Shown piece after piece: positions 51,411-61,417 of a DNA stretch of 64,000 bases. Under the pieces are notes generated by a model that had not been told where the DNA came from, did not search any database, and saw nothing but the letters and a program-made list of their open reading frames with translations. How positions within the stretch are numbered: position 1 is the stretch's first letter; every line of letters begins with the position of its first letter. Source of the stretch: Paenibacillus guangzhouensis (GTDB lineage Bacteria > Bacillota > Bacilli > Paenibacillales > Paenibacillaceae); the NCBI RefSeq assembly GCF_009363075.1, contig NZ_CP045293.1, forward strand, positions 4,486,001 through 4,550,000. Reading direction: 5' to 3'. Both the position numbers and the translations under genes were made by a program.

Positions 51411-54400
51411 TTAATTCACGCTGCTCGACCAGATCACGTAGGCGTGCTGATCTTTAATCGCACCTAGCTCGCGCAAAAGCGCAGCCACTGGAGATGCTTC
51501 CACCGCTTGGCCGTCCCATGTCTCGATGACCCACTTGCGCGCACCCGTCAATCGGATGAAACGCTGGATGATATACTGCATCGTTGGTTTATTCAGCAGG
51601 CTCGGTAACGTAGCAGCAGGATCTGAGCCAAGCGTCACGACTCGCTTCCCTTTATTCTCAATCCATAGCGCACAGCGACCATTGAGAAGCACCACAACGT
51701 TCCCCTGTCTTCTCGTGAACTGGATCTCAGCCGTATCCGGCCAATCCAGCAGAAGGCCATACAGGTTCATCGGGTCGGTCGCGGTCAATACAGCGATACG
51801 GTCTTGCGACATCGTCACAGGGAGCTGAAGCTGTTCGAGCGTCTCCGGCTTTGCGAATTGCAGCGAATCTACGCCCTTTATCCAGAACCCGCGCGTCAGC
51901 ATACCCATCTGCTCCAGCTGTTTGCAGGCATCATAGACCTGATCCCACACAAAAATAGATTGCATCGCAGCCGTCTCTTTCGTCAGGATGAGATAAGTGT
52001 CCAACAGATGCTCGATCCAAGCCGCAGCGGATCGTTCCATCGGCAGTTCTGAGTCCGCAATCGATTCAAGCAAATACCATCGTCCGAGTCCGGATTTAAA
52101 GGCACCTTGCGATTTCGCTGGCTTCGAGCCGTGCAGCCGCAGCGGCGAGAACTGGTCGTTCGAGACCACGCCCGCCCAGACCAGATCGATCAGCAGGTCC
52201 ATAATCTCCGAAGGCGCAAAGGCCATCTCTCGACTTAATGCGGTCAGGAAGCTGGCCCCTTTGCTTCGCATCAGCTCTACCAACTGGGGATGAATCTCAG
52301 CTGAAGCCGCCTGACAGAGAGGCGTGTACAGGGGTTTGGACTCCGCGAGAAAGAAAGCAACACGTCCTTCTTTCTCCCCCGCTTCTCGCCTTCCGAGCCA
52401 GATGACCTCTCCTTCCGCACATAATTGGTCGAGCCACTCCTTGCGATACAGCTGCATTCGCGCTGGAAAAATACTCGTCTCCCACTGGGCTAAAGGGAGG
52501 AACAGCCCTTGCATACGTGCGATGATGTTACGAAGCCCCTCCGGACCCTGCTCTTGATCCTCACGATACAAATCATGCCGACTGCAAACATCGTGACCGT
52601 AGCGTGGCGCCTCTACAGGTTCGACTTGCTTGCGCAATTGTCCCGACGCCTTGCGAATGGCCCGCTCTGCCGCCGTTCGGCTCATCCAAGTCATCTCTTT
52701 CTCCGACTCTTGGAATGGCGCAGGCTCAATTCGTTCTTGATCCAACTGTTCCTCGATAAACTTGTCAACTTGAGCTGTCGACAGGCCATAGGCGGCGACG
52801 AGCTGACTCGCCATAAAATAGAGCTCCCGCTCCATATAACGCTCCAACACGAAAGCCGCGGCCATCGTATCCTCCGTAAGCTTTGCATACGTATCGACCT
52901 CATCCGAGCAAATCCAGCGTTTGGCGCCTTGCAGAGAAACCGATTGAATCCGCTGCGCATCGACCAGTTCATCCGTCCATCGCAACGTCTCCTCCGCGTC
53001 ACGTGTCGCATGAATAAGCTCCGTCGTGCTCAGGTCTCCTTTGCGCTTCAAATATGTCCACAGATCTTGAGATGACTGAATAGCTTGTTCTTCTTTCAGC
53101 ATGTCCGCAGATGGGGCAGGGAGCAAAGACGCGGAGAACATCTCCCCAGCGAGATCCCGATTAATGCTGAGCAGATGCAGCTGAATATCTTTGCCGATAG
53201 CATCCGACTCATACATCTGGTTATTGGCCGAATCTAGAGCGAACTGCCATGCGAACGGGGAGGGTGTCTTGCGATCATCGATCACGAGTTCAAGCGTCCC
53301 CGTGTGAATCTCCGACAGCAGCTGCTTCAACCGATGCAGGTCCAACAACTCATACAGACAGACCTGCATCGTCTCCTCGATGAACGGAAATTGTGCCGCA
53401 TGCGGCACCGCCGCGCGCAGAAGTTCTTGGCTGCGCAGCCGCTGCTTCCATGCCGGCGTACGCGTAAAGCTGCGCGGCAGCAGCAAGGATGTCTCCGCGA
53501 TGCGGCGGAAGGTCATGCCGAACAGCGGCGAAGCCGGAATCGCGTCGACCAGCAGCTCTTCGACCTTATGCAGCGGCATGCTGAACAGCGACTGGACCAC
53601 ACGCACATCCCAATCCGGCAGAATGAATTCGATCCCGTTATCTTTGAGTGATGTATTCACATGCACATTGAATAAGCGCTCCAGACTGATTTGCAGGACA
53701 AGCTGCCACGTTCGGTTCAGTCTTTTGCCGAACCAGCTGTGGATGACCAGATGATGCCGTAGATGATCGTCCTGATAATGCTCCACAATGATCCGCCGAT
53801 CGGTTGGCATCGGTGCGGCATCGAGCTGGGATCGCATATAGCCGACGAGCTGCTCCGCAGCGCTCGCATCCATGCCGTAGTCTTGCATCAGCCACGCGGT
53901 GACTATCTCTTTGGTCTCGGTCTCTAGCTTCGAGGCCATCGTCTGATGGAACCGTCCGATCTGACAGGACAATTCGAAGGACCTTCCCGACGCTTCGGCG
54001 CGCCAGAACGGAATTTCACTTACTTCGTTCGCCGCCTCGACGACATAGACGCGATCGTTCTTAATCGATTGAATCCGCCAGGAGGACGTCCCCAGCTGGA
54101 ACACATCGCCGATCCGGCTCTCATAAATATATTCTTCTTCGAGTTCACCGAGCTTCAGGCGCGACTGGGCATGGTGAATCGGATAGCTGGTGCTCTGCGG
54201 GATCGTGCCCGCCCCCATGATGGCGGACATCATCGTCGTCCGGGTTGGCGACAGCATGCCCAATGCCTGATTCCACTCGAACAAAGGGCGGACGAACGGA
54301 AAATACCCCGACAACACGCGCAGCGCATCATGCAGCCGTTCGAGCGTCAAGCTCCGGTAGCTGTCGCTGCCCTTCAGTACGGCATACAATTGCTCCACAG

Positions 54401-55739
54401 ACCACGCTTCACTCGCGACCATCGCAACAATCTGCTGCGATAAGATGCCAAGATCGTTCGACGGAATCGTGATCGCTTCGATCTGACGCTGGGTGATGAG
54501 ATGCGCTTGCACAGCACATTCGGAGAGAATGCCTCGTGATCTAGCGATCATCGTCCCTCGGCTAATATCTCCAACGGCATGGCCCGCTCGCCCGATCCGC
54601 TGAATGCCGGATGCCGTGCTCGGCGGCGCATCAATCTGAATGACCAGGTCAATATGGCCAATGTCTATCCCGAGTTCGAGAGATGAGGTGGCGACAAGGC
54701 AGGAGAGCTCCCCGGCCTTCAGCGCCCGTTCGACCTCAAGTCGATTCTCGCGCGACATGCTCCCGTGGTGCGCTCTCGCGCGCTCCATGCCTGCCTCTAG
54801 ATTCAAATGGCGGGTCAGCCGTTCACAGAGCCTGCGGTTATTCGCGAAGATTAAGGTCGTCCGATGCTCCTTCATTAGCGATTGAAGCCGCTCAACAAGC
54901 GGAGCCCATATCTCTTCCTTGTTGTTCGTCATGACAGTCCGATCCGGCAGCATCACGGACACGCGATAGGTCTTGTCCATCGCACTCTCAATGATACCAA
55001 CACGCCGCGGCAGATCGTTCCCTTCGTCGGCTGTATCGCTGCTCTTAGCAGATCGTTCCCATCCGCCCATGAATTGCGCTACGAGTTCAATCGGCCGCTG
55101 CGTCGCAGAGACGCCGATGCGCTGCAAAGAACGGCCCGTCAGCGCAACGAGCCGCTCGAGCGTGACGGATAGATGCATACCACGGGCATCCCCAGCCAGA
55201 CTATGAATCTCGTCAATGATAACCTGTTCCACCGTTTTCAGGATTTCCCGAGATTTCGGAGAAGTCAGCAGCAGGTAGAGCGACTCCGGCGTGGTGATCA
55301 ACACATCGGGCGGCTGACGCAACATCGCGGCGCGCACCCGCTGCGGGGTATCGCCCGTCCGAATCCCGATGCGAAGCCCTGGCCACGCCAAACCTGACGT
55401 CACGGCAACCTGCTCCATCTCGTCCGCGAATTGCAGCATATGATGATGCACATCATTATTGAGCGCCTTCAGCGGCGTAACATAGAGCAGCTTTACCCCC
55501 TTCTTGAGCTCGTCTTGCGTATTGACCTGCTCTTTACCACGTATAATTCGCTCCAGACATGGCATTAAGGCGGCAAGCGTCTTGCCCGAGCCCGTCGGTG
55601 CAGCAATCAACAAGTGATCATGATGCTGGATTTCACGCCATACACTCCGCTGCACCTCGGTGGCTTCACCGAATTGCGCTTGGAACCACGCACCGAGTAC
55701 CGCGTGAAATGATGATAATTCCCCCGTCAGCATCAACAA
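51411..55739 (-). CDS. lhr: Lhr-type large DEAD/DEAH helicase
   Basis: This 1442-residue superfamily 2 helicase has a Q-like motif ATEVQRSVWREI, Walker A APTGSGKT (about 47-54), motif Ia TPLKALNNDV, Walker B DEIHSLAGD, motif III SATQRP, then the second RecA domain with motifs LVATSSLELGIDIGHIDLVIQ and QRIGRAGH. A long C-terminal region contains the winged-helix and Lhr core domains (about 450-870) and an extra roughly 550 residues. Lhr proteins are ATP-dependent 3'-5' helicases active in DNA repair. The length agrees with the bacterial long-Lhr form. Confidence 0.95.
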   Translation of the reverse strand: MLMLTGELSSFHAVLGAWFQAQFGEATEVQRSVWREIQHHDHLLIAAPTGSGKTLAALMPCLERIIRGKEQVNTQDELKKGVKLLYVTPLKALNNDVHHHMLQFADEMEQVAVTSGLAWPGLRIGIRTGDTPQRVRAAMLRQPPDVLITTPESLYLLLTSPKSREILKTVEQVIIDEIHSLAGDARGMHLSVTLERLVALTGRSLQRIGVSATQRPIELVAQFMGGWERSAKSSDTADEGNDLPRRVGIIESAMDKTYRVSVMLPDRTVMTNNKEEIWAPLVERLQSLMKEHRTTLIFANNRRLCERLTRHLNLEAGMERARAHHGSMSRENRLEVERALKAGELSCLVATSSLELGIDIGHIDLVIQIDAPPSTASGIQRIGRAGHAVGDISRGTMIARSRGILSECAVQAHLITQRQIEAITIPSNDLGILSQQIVAMVASEAWSVEQLYAVLKGSDSYRSLTLERLHDALRVLSGYFPFVRPLFEWNQALGMLSPTRTTMMSAIMGAGTIPQSTSYPIHHAQSRLKLGELEEEYIYESRIGDVFQLGTSSWRIQSIKNDRVYVVEAANEVSEIPFWRAEASGRSFELSCQIGRFHQTMASKLETETKEIVTAWLMQDYGMDASAAEQLVGYMRSQLDAAPMPTDRRIIVEHYQDDHLRHHLVIHSWFGKRLNRTWQLVLQISLERLFNVHVNTSLKDNGIEFILPDWDVRVVQSLFSMPLHKVEELLVDAIPASPLFGMTFRRIAETSLLLPRSFTRTPAWKQRLRSQELLRAAVPHAAQFPFIEETMQVCLYELLDLHRLKQLLSEIHTGTLELVIDDRKTPSPFAWQFALDSANNQMYESDAIGKDIQLHLLSINRDLAGEMFSASLLPAPSADMLKEEQAIQSSQDLWTYLKRKGDLSTTELIHATRDAEETLRWTDELVDAQRIQSVSLQGAKRWICSDEVDTYAKLTEDTMAAAFVLERYMERELYFMASQLVAAYGLSTAQVDKFIEEQLDQERIEPAPFQESEKEMTWMSRTAAERAIRKASGQLRKQVEPVEAPRYGHDVCSRHDLYREDQEQGPEGLRNIIARMQGLFLPLAQWETSIFPARMQLYRKEWLDQLCAEGEVIWLGRREAGEKEGRVAFFLAESKPLYTPLCQAASAEIHPQLVELMRSKGASFLTALSREMAFAPSEIMDLLIDLVWAGVVSNDQFSPLRLHGSKPAKSQGAFKSGLGRWYLLESIADSELPMERSAAAWIEHLLDTYLILTKETAAMQSIFVWDQVYDACKQLEQMGMLTRGFWIKGVDSLQFAKPETLEQLQLPVTMSQDRIAVLTATDPMNLYGLLLDWPDTAEIQFTRRQGNVVVLLNGRCALWIENKGKRVVTLGSDPAATLPSLLNKPTMQYIIQRFIRLTGARKWVIETWDGQAVEASPVAALLRELGAIKDQHAYVIWSSSVN

Positions 55740-55880
55740 TCCCCCTTATCGTCAACAATGTCATATGATGCCATTATAAATAATTTTACATCATTATCCA
55801 ATGAAGGCTGTCCTAACTCATTTTCCTGTCTGTTCATCTCTTGCGCAAGATAGCCAGATAACACTCCGAAAATAAAATAA

Positions 55881-55911
55881 GCCCCTCGTATTGCATTAGC
55901 ATACGAGGGGC
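55881..55911 (-). terminator. Terminator of the PL8 lyase gene (minus strand)
   Basis: 11-bp stem GCCCCTCGTAT/ATACGAGGGGC with a 9-nt loop. On the minus strand it is followed by TTATTTTATTTT. It lies between the lyase stop and the lhr start; nothing else was found in 55740-56000. Confidence 0.88.
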
Positions 55912-56000
55912 AGTGTGCTTCATTGCGCTATGAACTCTTCATCGAAGAGAATTTCTATTATTATCTCCAATCAAGTAAATATTTGTCGATCCTATCCTCT

Positions 56001-59000
56001 TTATACATTCAATATCTTCCGCGCAACCATCGCCAAGTCATTAATATCAACTTTACCGTCGCCATTCACATCGGCCCGCTTCGCTAGCGACCAGCCCGCA
56101 TCCGATTCGGATGTGCCGTAATTCGCCGCCACGATGGCGAGATCACCGATCCGAACGACACCGTCACCATTCACGTCTTCAGGAATGACTGGACCCGCAG
56201 GTGTGACTTGGATCGCTGCCGAAGCTTGCGCCGCTGTCGTCTCCACCCCGTTCGCATCGCCAAGTATCGCCGATTCAACGCGCATTTGCCCGGTCGCTGT
56301 TGACGTCACTTGCTTAGCCCGGAAGATAAGTTTGAGCAGCGATACATCGCCGGTGACTGCATTCGACTCACCCGCACTCGCTAAGATGAACCGAAGCTGT
56401 CCCGGTTCAGGATGCGACGTCTTCAGCACTTGTAAGCCTTCGCGCTCCGCCTTGCCTTCCACGAATTCGAATCGACTCGCATCATAGCTTAGGCGAATAT
56501 CCTGCGCGAATACGGGATCTTTCACATCGGCCAGCCCAAGGCGTACATCAACTTCCTGACCTGCGGTAACTTGCGCTGGTGCACTTAACGTTGCACTGAG
56601 CTTCATATCTGCAGTCGTGAAGGTACTGCTGTATGCTCCGACCCCGATCCCCTCGTTGTTCTGCACTGCCCCCTTCGGGATTAAGATCGTATACTGTAAC
56701 GCCGGTAACAGCTTGCTGCTTGGCTTCATCTGCAGTGTGCTGCCTTGAACGTCAACAGCAGTGGGTACCACCGTCTCACCTTGCCGAAGCTGAATGAGGT
56801 CGAATGCCTGCCCCGCCTGAATCCCCTGATCGAATTGAACGGAGATGACTTGATCTCGCGGCACATCCTTCGCTTCATTCGCCGGAGTCGATTGGACCAC
56901 AACCGGTGCTGCAGCCGCCTGCTGAAGCTGGAACGCATGCGTTACTCCCTTCGAACCTGCGGTCTGAATCTCGACCTTGAGCGTCGGCGTCGTCTGCAGC
57001 ACGGTGATTGTGTTGTCCTTACTGACAACCGTAAGGTCCGACCGATTCCATTCCAGCGTAACCTTGGACTGCGCCTGCGTCGGGTCAGAAACACCGACCT
57101 GCCACGCCCTGCCAGCCTTATGCATGATCACCGAAGCCGGGGTCGATGCTGACAGCTCGCCTAGGGTTCCTGCCTGCCAGAAATTCATCGCCGTTAAGCC
57201 GAGCTTCGTCTCCTCCACCGCTTGCAGACTCCCCGTATTGCTAAGCACACGAATATCCGGATTGTCGCTGTACCGCTCCGTCTCCTGTACGCTCTTATTC
57301 GGCAGCAGCGTATACGCATAAGTTGCCTCCGACGGATTCGTACCGTGCCCCACCGCGAGCGAGAGATAATTCCTCGTCACGGATGCCGTGTCCGTAAATT
57401 CGACCTTCTGATTAATATCGGACCACGCATTCGTTCGTGCTTCCCGCAAACCTACAACATCTGTTGCCTCCGGGAAATAATAACCGATATCTGCGCCTGT
57501 CGCATTCCCTTGCAAATGCGCCCAGTGAACGCTAGGAACGGCCTCATCCCAGCCTAACGCCGACGATTTCGATCCCCCATCGATCGTCAGCGCGTTGTCT
57601 CCATTCGCATTCAGCTTACGATTCTCCACGATCGTCTCCACCGCGCTCCCATCCGTTGCCTGAATGCCTGCCCCAAGCGCTACAATTTCGTCGTCGAACA
57701 GGAACCAGGATTTCTTGCCGCGCAGCGTGCTGTTCCGAGGCGCAAGATCCATCCCTACAGCTCCGTACTGTCCTTCGATCGCAGCACCGCCTACCCAAGC
57801 TCGATCATTGGTTCCGCTTGTCCGAGTCTTGCCGTCCGATGTCACGCCAGGCAATCGATACGGATCCACCGTCGGCCAGAAATCGTCATTGAACTGCGTC
57901 AAATCGTTATTGTATAGATACGTCATCCCGTCGCCCGTATACCAGGCTGCGAGATTCTCGCTGTTCCCCGTCTCATAATTGGCGATGCGTTTCGAAGTCA
58001 TGCTGATACCGAATCCAAACCCTGGGCGCAAATGTACGGCCCGATCCATCGCTGGGAATTGCTTGTGCAGGATCAACTCTTCCTTCGGAGCGACACCCGA
58101 ATCCTGCAGCAGGGACTTGACCAGCTGCATATCGGAGATCGGAAGCCCGGCAGCGAACGAATCAGCAGATCGACTAGACTCGATCCAATGTTTGGCCATG
58201 CGCCGAATCTTATCCGCTTCCTCGGCCGGCGCAGCCTGCGATAGCCGCAGTAAAATCACGACAGCTGCCTGACCGATCGTATCGTCCTGCCACGCTTTCC
58301 TCGAAATCGCCCTGCCGCGAACCATGTCCATCATCACTCCTCGATAGATGAGAGGCTCGAACGAGTCTTGAATCCAACGATAAATATTGCTCGTCCCCGG
58401 ATCCGTCACCTCCCAGCTCGAACCCTTCAGCAGAACGAGCAAATCGGCGAGGTGATCGATAAGCACGTAGCCATAACTGCCGGTATAAGCGATATTGGAG
58501 TGCTGAATGAAGGAACCATCCTTGTAGAACCCATCCCCTGATGTCACATAGGCGAATACTTGCGAGAGGGCGTCGCGGCCTTGCGCGACTTTCGTGCCGT
58601 TTTTACCGATGATGCCGCGTAAGGCTACGATGAGCGACTTGTCCACCCGGTTCGCGCCTGTCTCGGTCAAAGTCGGTGAATTGGTCCGTTTCGTCGGATC
58701 GAACACGAACTTGTCGATCGCTCGGATATAGTTCGCCCGCTGCGTCTCTGATAAGTCGCTGTACATCAACGTCATAAGATCGTTCAGCGTCATCGGCGAG
58801 CCGATCTCCCAATCCCACCAATTGCCCCGCTCGGTCGCTTTCTCGTTATAACGCTGGGCATATAGCCAATCGAGCGCATCCAAAATATCTTGACGCAGCA
58901 GCGGATCTTGATAATACTTCGAACCGACCGTCGCGTACGCGAGCGCCATGTCCTTCAGCCGATTGTAACCGGCCGTAATATCCGCCGAATATTGCGCTTG

Positions 59001-59951
59001 CGCAGAAGGTGCGTTCAAATCGCTCCACAAATAGGTTCGGTTCGCGGCCTTATTCAGCGTATCCCAATATCCTGTCACATTCGCATTCTTCACCTTCGAC
59101 TCCATCGTTCGAAGCGCTGCCGCAATATCTTGATCGACCGGATTGTAGTCCGAGCCTCCCGTTAACTTCGCACGCCAGTTGGCCAGCAGCACCGGGAACA
59201 TCGTATCGATGCGAATCGTTGCTTTGACCTCTGAGCTCTCGGTCCCATCGATCAAGGCTGCTTTGGCATAGATATCCGTCTCCCCTTGCTCTCGGACGGT
59301 GACAGGGCCCGAATACGTTTGCCACGTTCCCTCCTTCTTCACCTTGTAGAGCAGTTCACGAACTTTCCCTTCCTCCGCAGGATCAACCTGCAACGTAAAC
59401 GTCACTTCTTGCTCGCTCCAACCTTCCTGGCTTAAGGCGATCGTCAATGGCGAAGGGCCGTATACCTCAAATTCTATCAGTGAGTAACCGTATTGCGTTG
59501 CCCGCTTCGTTCCGAGCATTCGCACATATCTCGCATTCTCTGTCTCGAACGTAATCTCATCGGTTCCCCCGTCGCCTGTCGTCGTTACGAATACGTCCTT
59601 CCACGTCCCACCGTCGTTCGAAACTTGAATTTTGTATCCGCTTCCATAAGCAGACTCCCAAAATAACTTCACGCTGTTAATCGGCATCGACTTGCCTAAA
59701 TCCACGTAAATCCATTCCGCATCCGTCCGATTGCTCGACCACCGTGTCGCCATGCTGCCATCGAATGCATTCGCAGCATAAAACGCCGTCGTTCCTTCCA
59801 CCGAAGAGGATAATGCTGTTTTCCCCTCCGCCATGTTCACCGTCCTACCCGTAGCTGCCGCGCCATACGCCGTCATCGAAGGGGCAATCGGCAGCATGGA
59901 GCACATCAGACTTACCGTTAATCCGAGCAGTAGATTCCGTCGCCAGTTCAC
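56001..59951 (-). CDS. Secreted polysaccharide lyase family 8 with CBM, cohesin and dockerin modules
   Basis: The 1316-residue protein starts at GTG 59951, 7 bp after AGGAGG. Domains in order are a signal peptide (1-32), an F5/8 type C carbohydrate-binding module (about 35-165), an OmpL47/Ig-like domain (170-250) and a PL8 alpha/alpha barrel. The barrel's catalytic Asn434 (TGANRVDKS), His484 and Tyr493 (FIQHSNIAYTGSYG) have the 9-residue His-Tyr spacing of hyaluronate lyase. PL8 beta domains, an SbsA-like Ig domain (about 1030-1130), a cohesin-like domain (about 1132-1255) and a dockerin-like pair of DVNGDGxVxIxDLAxVA calcium loops follow at the C-terminus. It cleaves uronic-acid-containing glycans or xanthan by beta-elimination; the substrate is not determined. 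Confidence 0.93.
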   Translation of the reverse strand: MNWRRNLLLGLTVSLMCSMLPIAPSMTAYGAAATGRTVNMAEGKTALSSSVEGTTAFYAANAFDGSMATRWSSNRTDAEWIYVDLGKSMPINSVKLFWESAYGSGYKIQVSNDGGTWKDVFVTTTGDGGTDEITFETENARYVRMLGTKRATQYGYSLIEFEVYGPSPLTIALSQEGWSEQEVTFTLQVDPAEEGKVRELLYKVKKEGTWQTYSGPVTVREQGETDIYAKAALIDGTESSEVKATIRIDTMFPVLLANWRAKLTGGSDYNPVDQDIAAALRTMESKVKNANVTGYWDTLNKAANRTYLWSDLNAPSAQAQYSADITAGYNRLKDMALAYATVGSKYYQDPLLRQDILDALDWLYAQRYNEKATERGNWWDWEIGSPMTLNDLMTLMYSDLSETQRANYIRAIDKFVFDPTKRTNSPTLTETGANRVDKSLIVALRGIIGKNGTKVAQGRDALSQVFAYVTSGDGFYKDGSFIQHSNIAYTGSYGYVLIDHLADLLVLLKGSSWEVTDPGTSNIYRWIQDSFEPLIYRGVMMDMVRGRAISRKAWQDDTIGQAAVVILLRLSQAAPAEEADKIRRMAKHWIESSRSADSFAAGLPISDMQLVKSLLQDSGVAPKEELILHKQFPAMDRAVHLRPGFGFGISMTSKRIANYETGNSENLAAWYTGDGMTYLYNNDLTQFNDDFWPTVDPYRLPGVTSDGKTRTSGTNDRAWVGGAAIEGQYGAVGMDLAPRNSTLRGKKSWFLFDDEIVALGAGIQATDGSAVETIVENRKLNANGDNALTIDGGSKSSALGWDEAVPSVHWAHLQGNATGADIGYYFPEATDVVGLREARTNAWSDINQKVEFTDTASVTRNYLSLAVGHGTNPSEATYAYTLLPNKSVQETERYSDNPDIRVLSNTGSLQAVEETKLGLTAMNFWQAGTLGELSASTPASVIMHKAGRAWQVGVSDPTQAQSKVTLEWNRSDLTVVSKDNTITVLQTTPTLKVEIQTAGSKGVTHAFQLQQAAAAPVVVQSTPANEAKDVPRDQVISVQFDQGIQAGQAFDLIQLRQGETVVPTAVDVQGSTLQMKPSSKLLPALQYTILIPKGAVQNNEGIGVGAYSSTFTTADMKLSATLSAPAQVTAGQEVDVRLGLADVKDPVFAQDIRLSYDASRFEFVEGKAEREGLQVLKTSHPEPGQLRFILASAGESNAVTGDVSLLKLIFRAKQVTSTATGQMRVESAILGDANGVETTAAQASAAIQVTPAGPVIPEDVNGDGVVRIGDLAIVAANYGTSESDAGWSLAKRADVNGDGKVDINDLAMVARKILNV

Positions 59952-60170
59952 CTGCAGACCTCCTTTTCATGAGTGAAAATAAGGATTCAACGAGACAACA
60001 CAAAAAAGGCACGCGCAAGAAGAGTTGCCTCTTAAAGCTCATGCCTGAATTCAGTAACACGCTTAGGGCTTGAATCTATCCCTAACATAGTGCATCCCTG
60101 TACGCTTCGCAATACATTCGACAAAGGTTCCTAGGTTTCTTAGAAATCTCTGTTAATCTGCATGCTTTCG

Positions 60171-61151
60171 CTACGCCTTCCGCCCCTCCGGCTTATGCTC
60201 TGGCTGCTCATGCACCACACTTCCATCGGTCTCGCGAATCCATGTCTCGAACTGCTTCTCACCCTGCTTCAGGCGGATGACACGTGCACCGGTCGGCACA
60301 AGGTCATGACGTACGCCGTCCACGAAGCTAACATAACGCGTCGAACGCCCATAACAGAGGCGAATCCCGTGCAGCTCGCCCCAGAAATCATTGCCATGAT
60401 CATGCCCGACGAAGGTGCCCATCACATCGCCCATATCGACCATTGCCGAGAGCATTCCCGAATTGATATTCGGCGCAGAGCACCAGTTATCGTAGCGATG
60501 TCCATAACAAGTATGGAAGTCCCACAAATCGTTATACTCTGGCAGCGGAATGTGGAAGAACGCAAGTGCAGGCAGTGGCTCACCGCCGTTCTGCGCCGTC
60601 AATTCACGCGATCTGCCAATGTACCAATCAATCTGGCTGCGGCGGATCCAGTCATAACCGCCAACCCGATGCCCTTGCTGCGCATAGTCGCCACTGTCAA
60701 GGAAATAGAGCGCCGCTTCCGTGCGATCACCCTCATGACCTGCGACTTGAACAATGAAGTTCCCTGCGCCATCGACGCCTTCTGGATCTTCTTCCGCAAC
60801 GTTATGCGCGAACTCCAATTGCAGTGCGTGCATCTGCTTCCGTGGCACTTCGCCTTCCGAATCATGGTTGCCGAACACCGCCGCCCATGGAATGCCGCGC
60901 GCTTCAACAGCTTCCACCGCACGACGGAACGACTCGAGCGGATTACGCGCCCGGTTGCTCGCGACAACATCTCCAGCGAATACGACAAGATCCGGCTTCT
61001 CCGCATCCATCACCCGCTCCATGAGTGCCTTCGTCTCTGCATCATACAGCGGCGTCTCCGGGTCATAATCAAATTCATCCAGAAACTCAACATCCGAAAA
61101 TTGCACAATGACAAATGAACCGTCTTCTCGAAATTTTAATGGTTTTTTCAT
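60171..61151 (-). CDS. Calcineurin-like metallophosphoesterase
   Basis: The 326-residue cytosolic protein has GDVVASN (about residue 60), GNHDSEG (about 95), a later FFHIPLPEY and VGHDHGND, which supply the usual metal ligands. The first motif, normally DxH, reads FSDVEF, so the His is replaced by Glu. The group resembles purple-acid-phosphatase-like PDEs of Paenibacillus. ATG 61151 follows AGAGGAG at 8 bp; a longer frame begins at 61205. It lies upstream of PL8 on the same strand, 219 bp away; that gap holds no recognisable gene. Confidence 0.9.
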   Translation of the reverse strand: MKKPLKFREDGSFVIVQFSDVEFLDEFDYDPETPLYDAETKALMERVMDAEKPDLVVFAGDVVASNRARNPLESFRRAVEAVEARGIPWAAVFGNHDSEGEVPRKQMHALQLEFAHNVAEEDPEGVDGAGNFIVQVAGHEGDRTEAALYFLDSGDYAQQGHRVGGYDWIRRSQIDWYIGRSRELTAQNGGEPLPALAFFHIPLPEYNDLWDFHTCYGHRYDNWCSAPNINSGMLSAMVDMGDVMGTFVGHDHGNDFWGELHGIRLCYGRSTRYVSFVDGVRHDLVPTGARVIRLKQGEKQFETWIRETDGSVVHEQPEHKPEGRKA

Positions 61152-61417
61152 CTTCGATTCTCCTCTGCCCGGATATCCACTGCAATAGCGCACACTTTCA
61201 CACAATAATACAACTAATCACAATATTCAATAGATTTCATGAAGATCGTGTGAAGATTTAATCAGCAAAATAATCCAACAAGTGCGCAAGGCTATATAGA
61301 GACTCCAACTTTTTATCGATTTAGAATGAACGTATCCGGATTTCCATAGAGCTAGCAATTCATTCATTTGTGGCAAGTGTTTTATATCTTATAAAAATTG
61401 AATTGGAGGGTCACGAA

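Noticed and set aside
60162-61118. 318-residue frame opposite the metallophosphoesterase
   Set aside because: It mirrors the phosphoesterase codons and has no ribosome binding site or recognisable domain.
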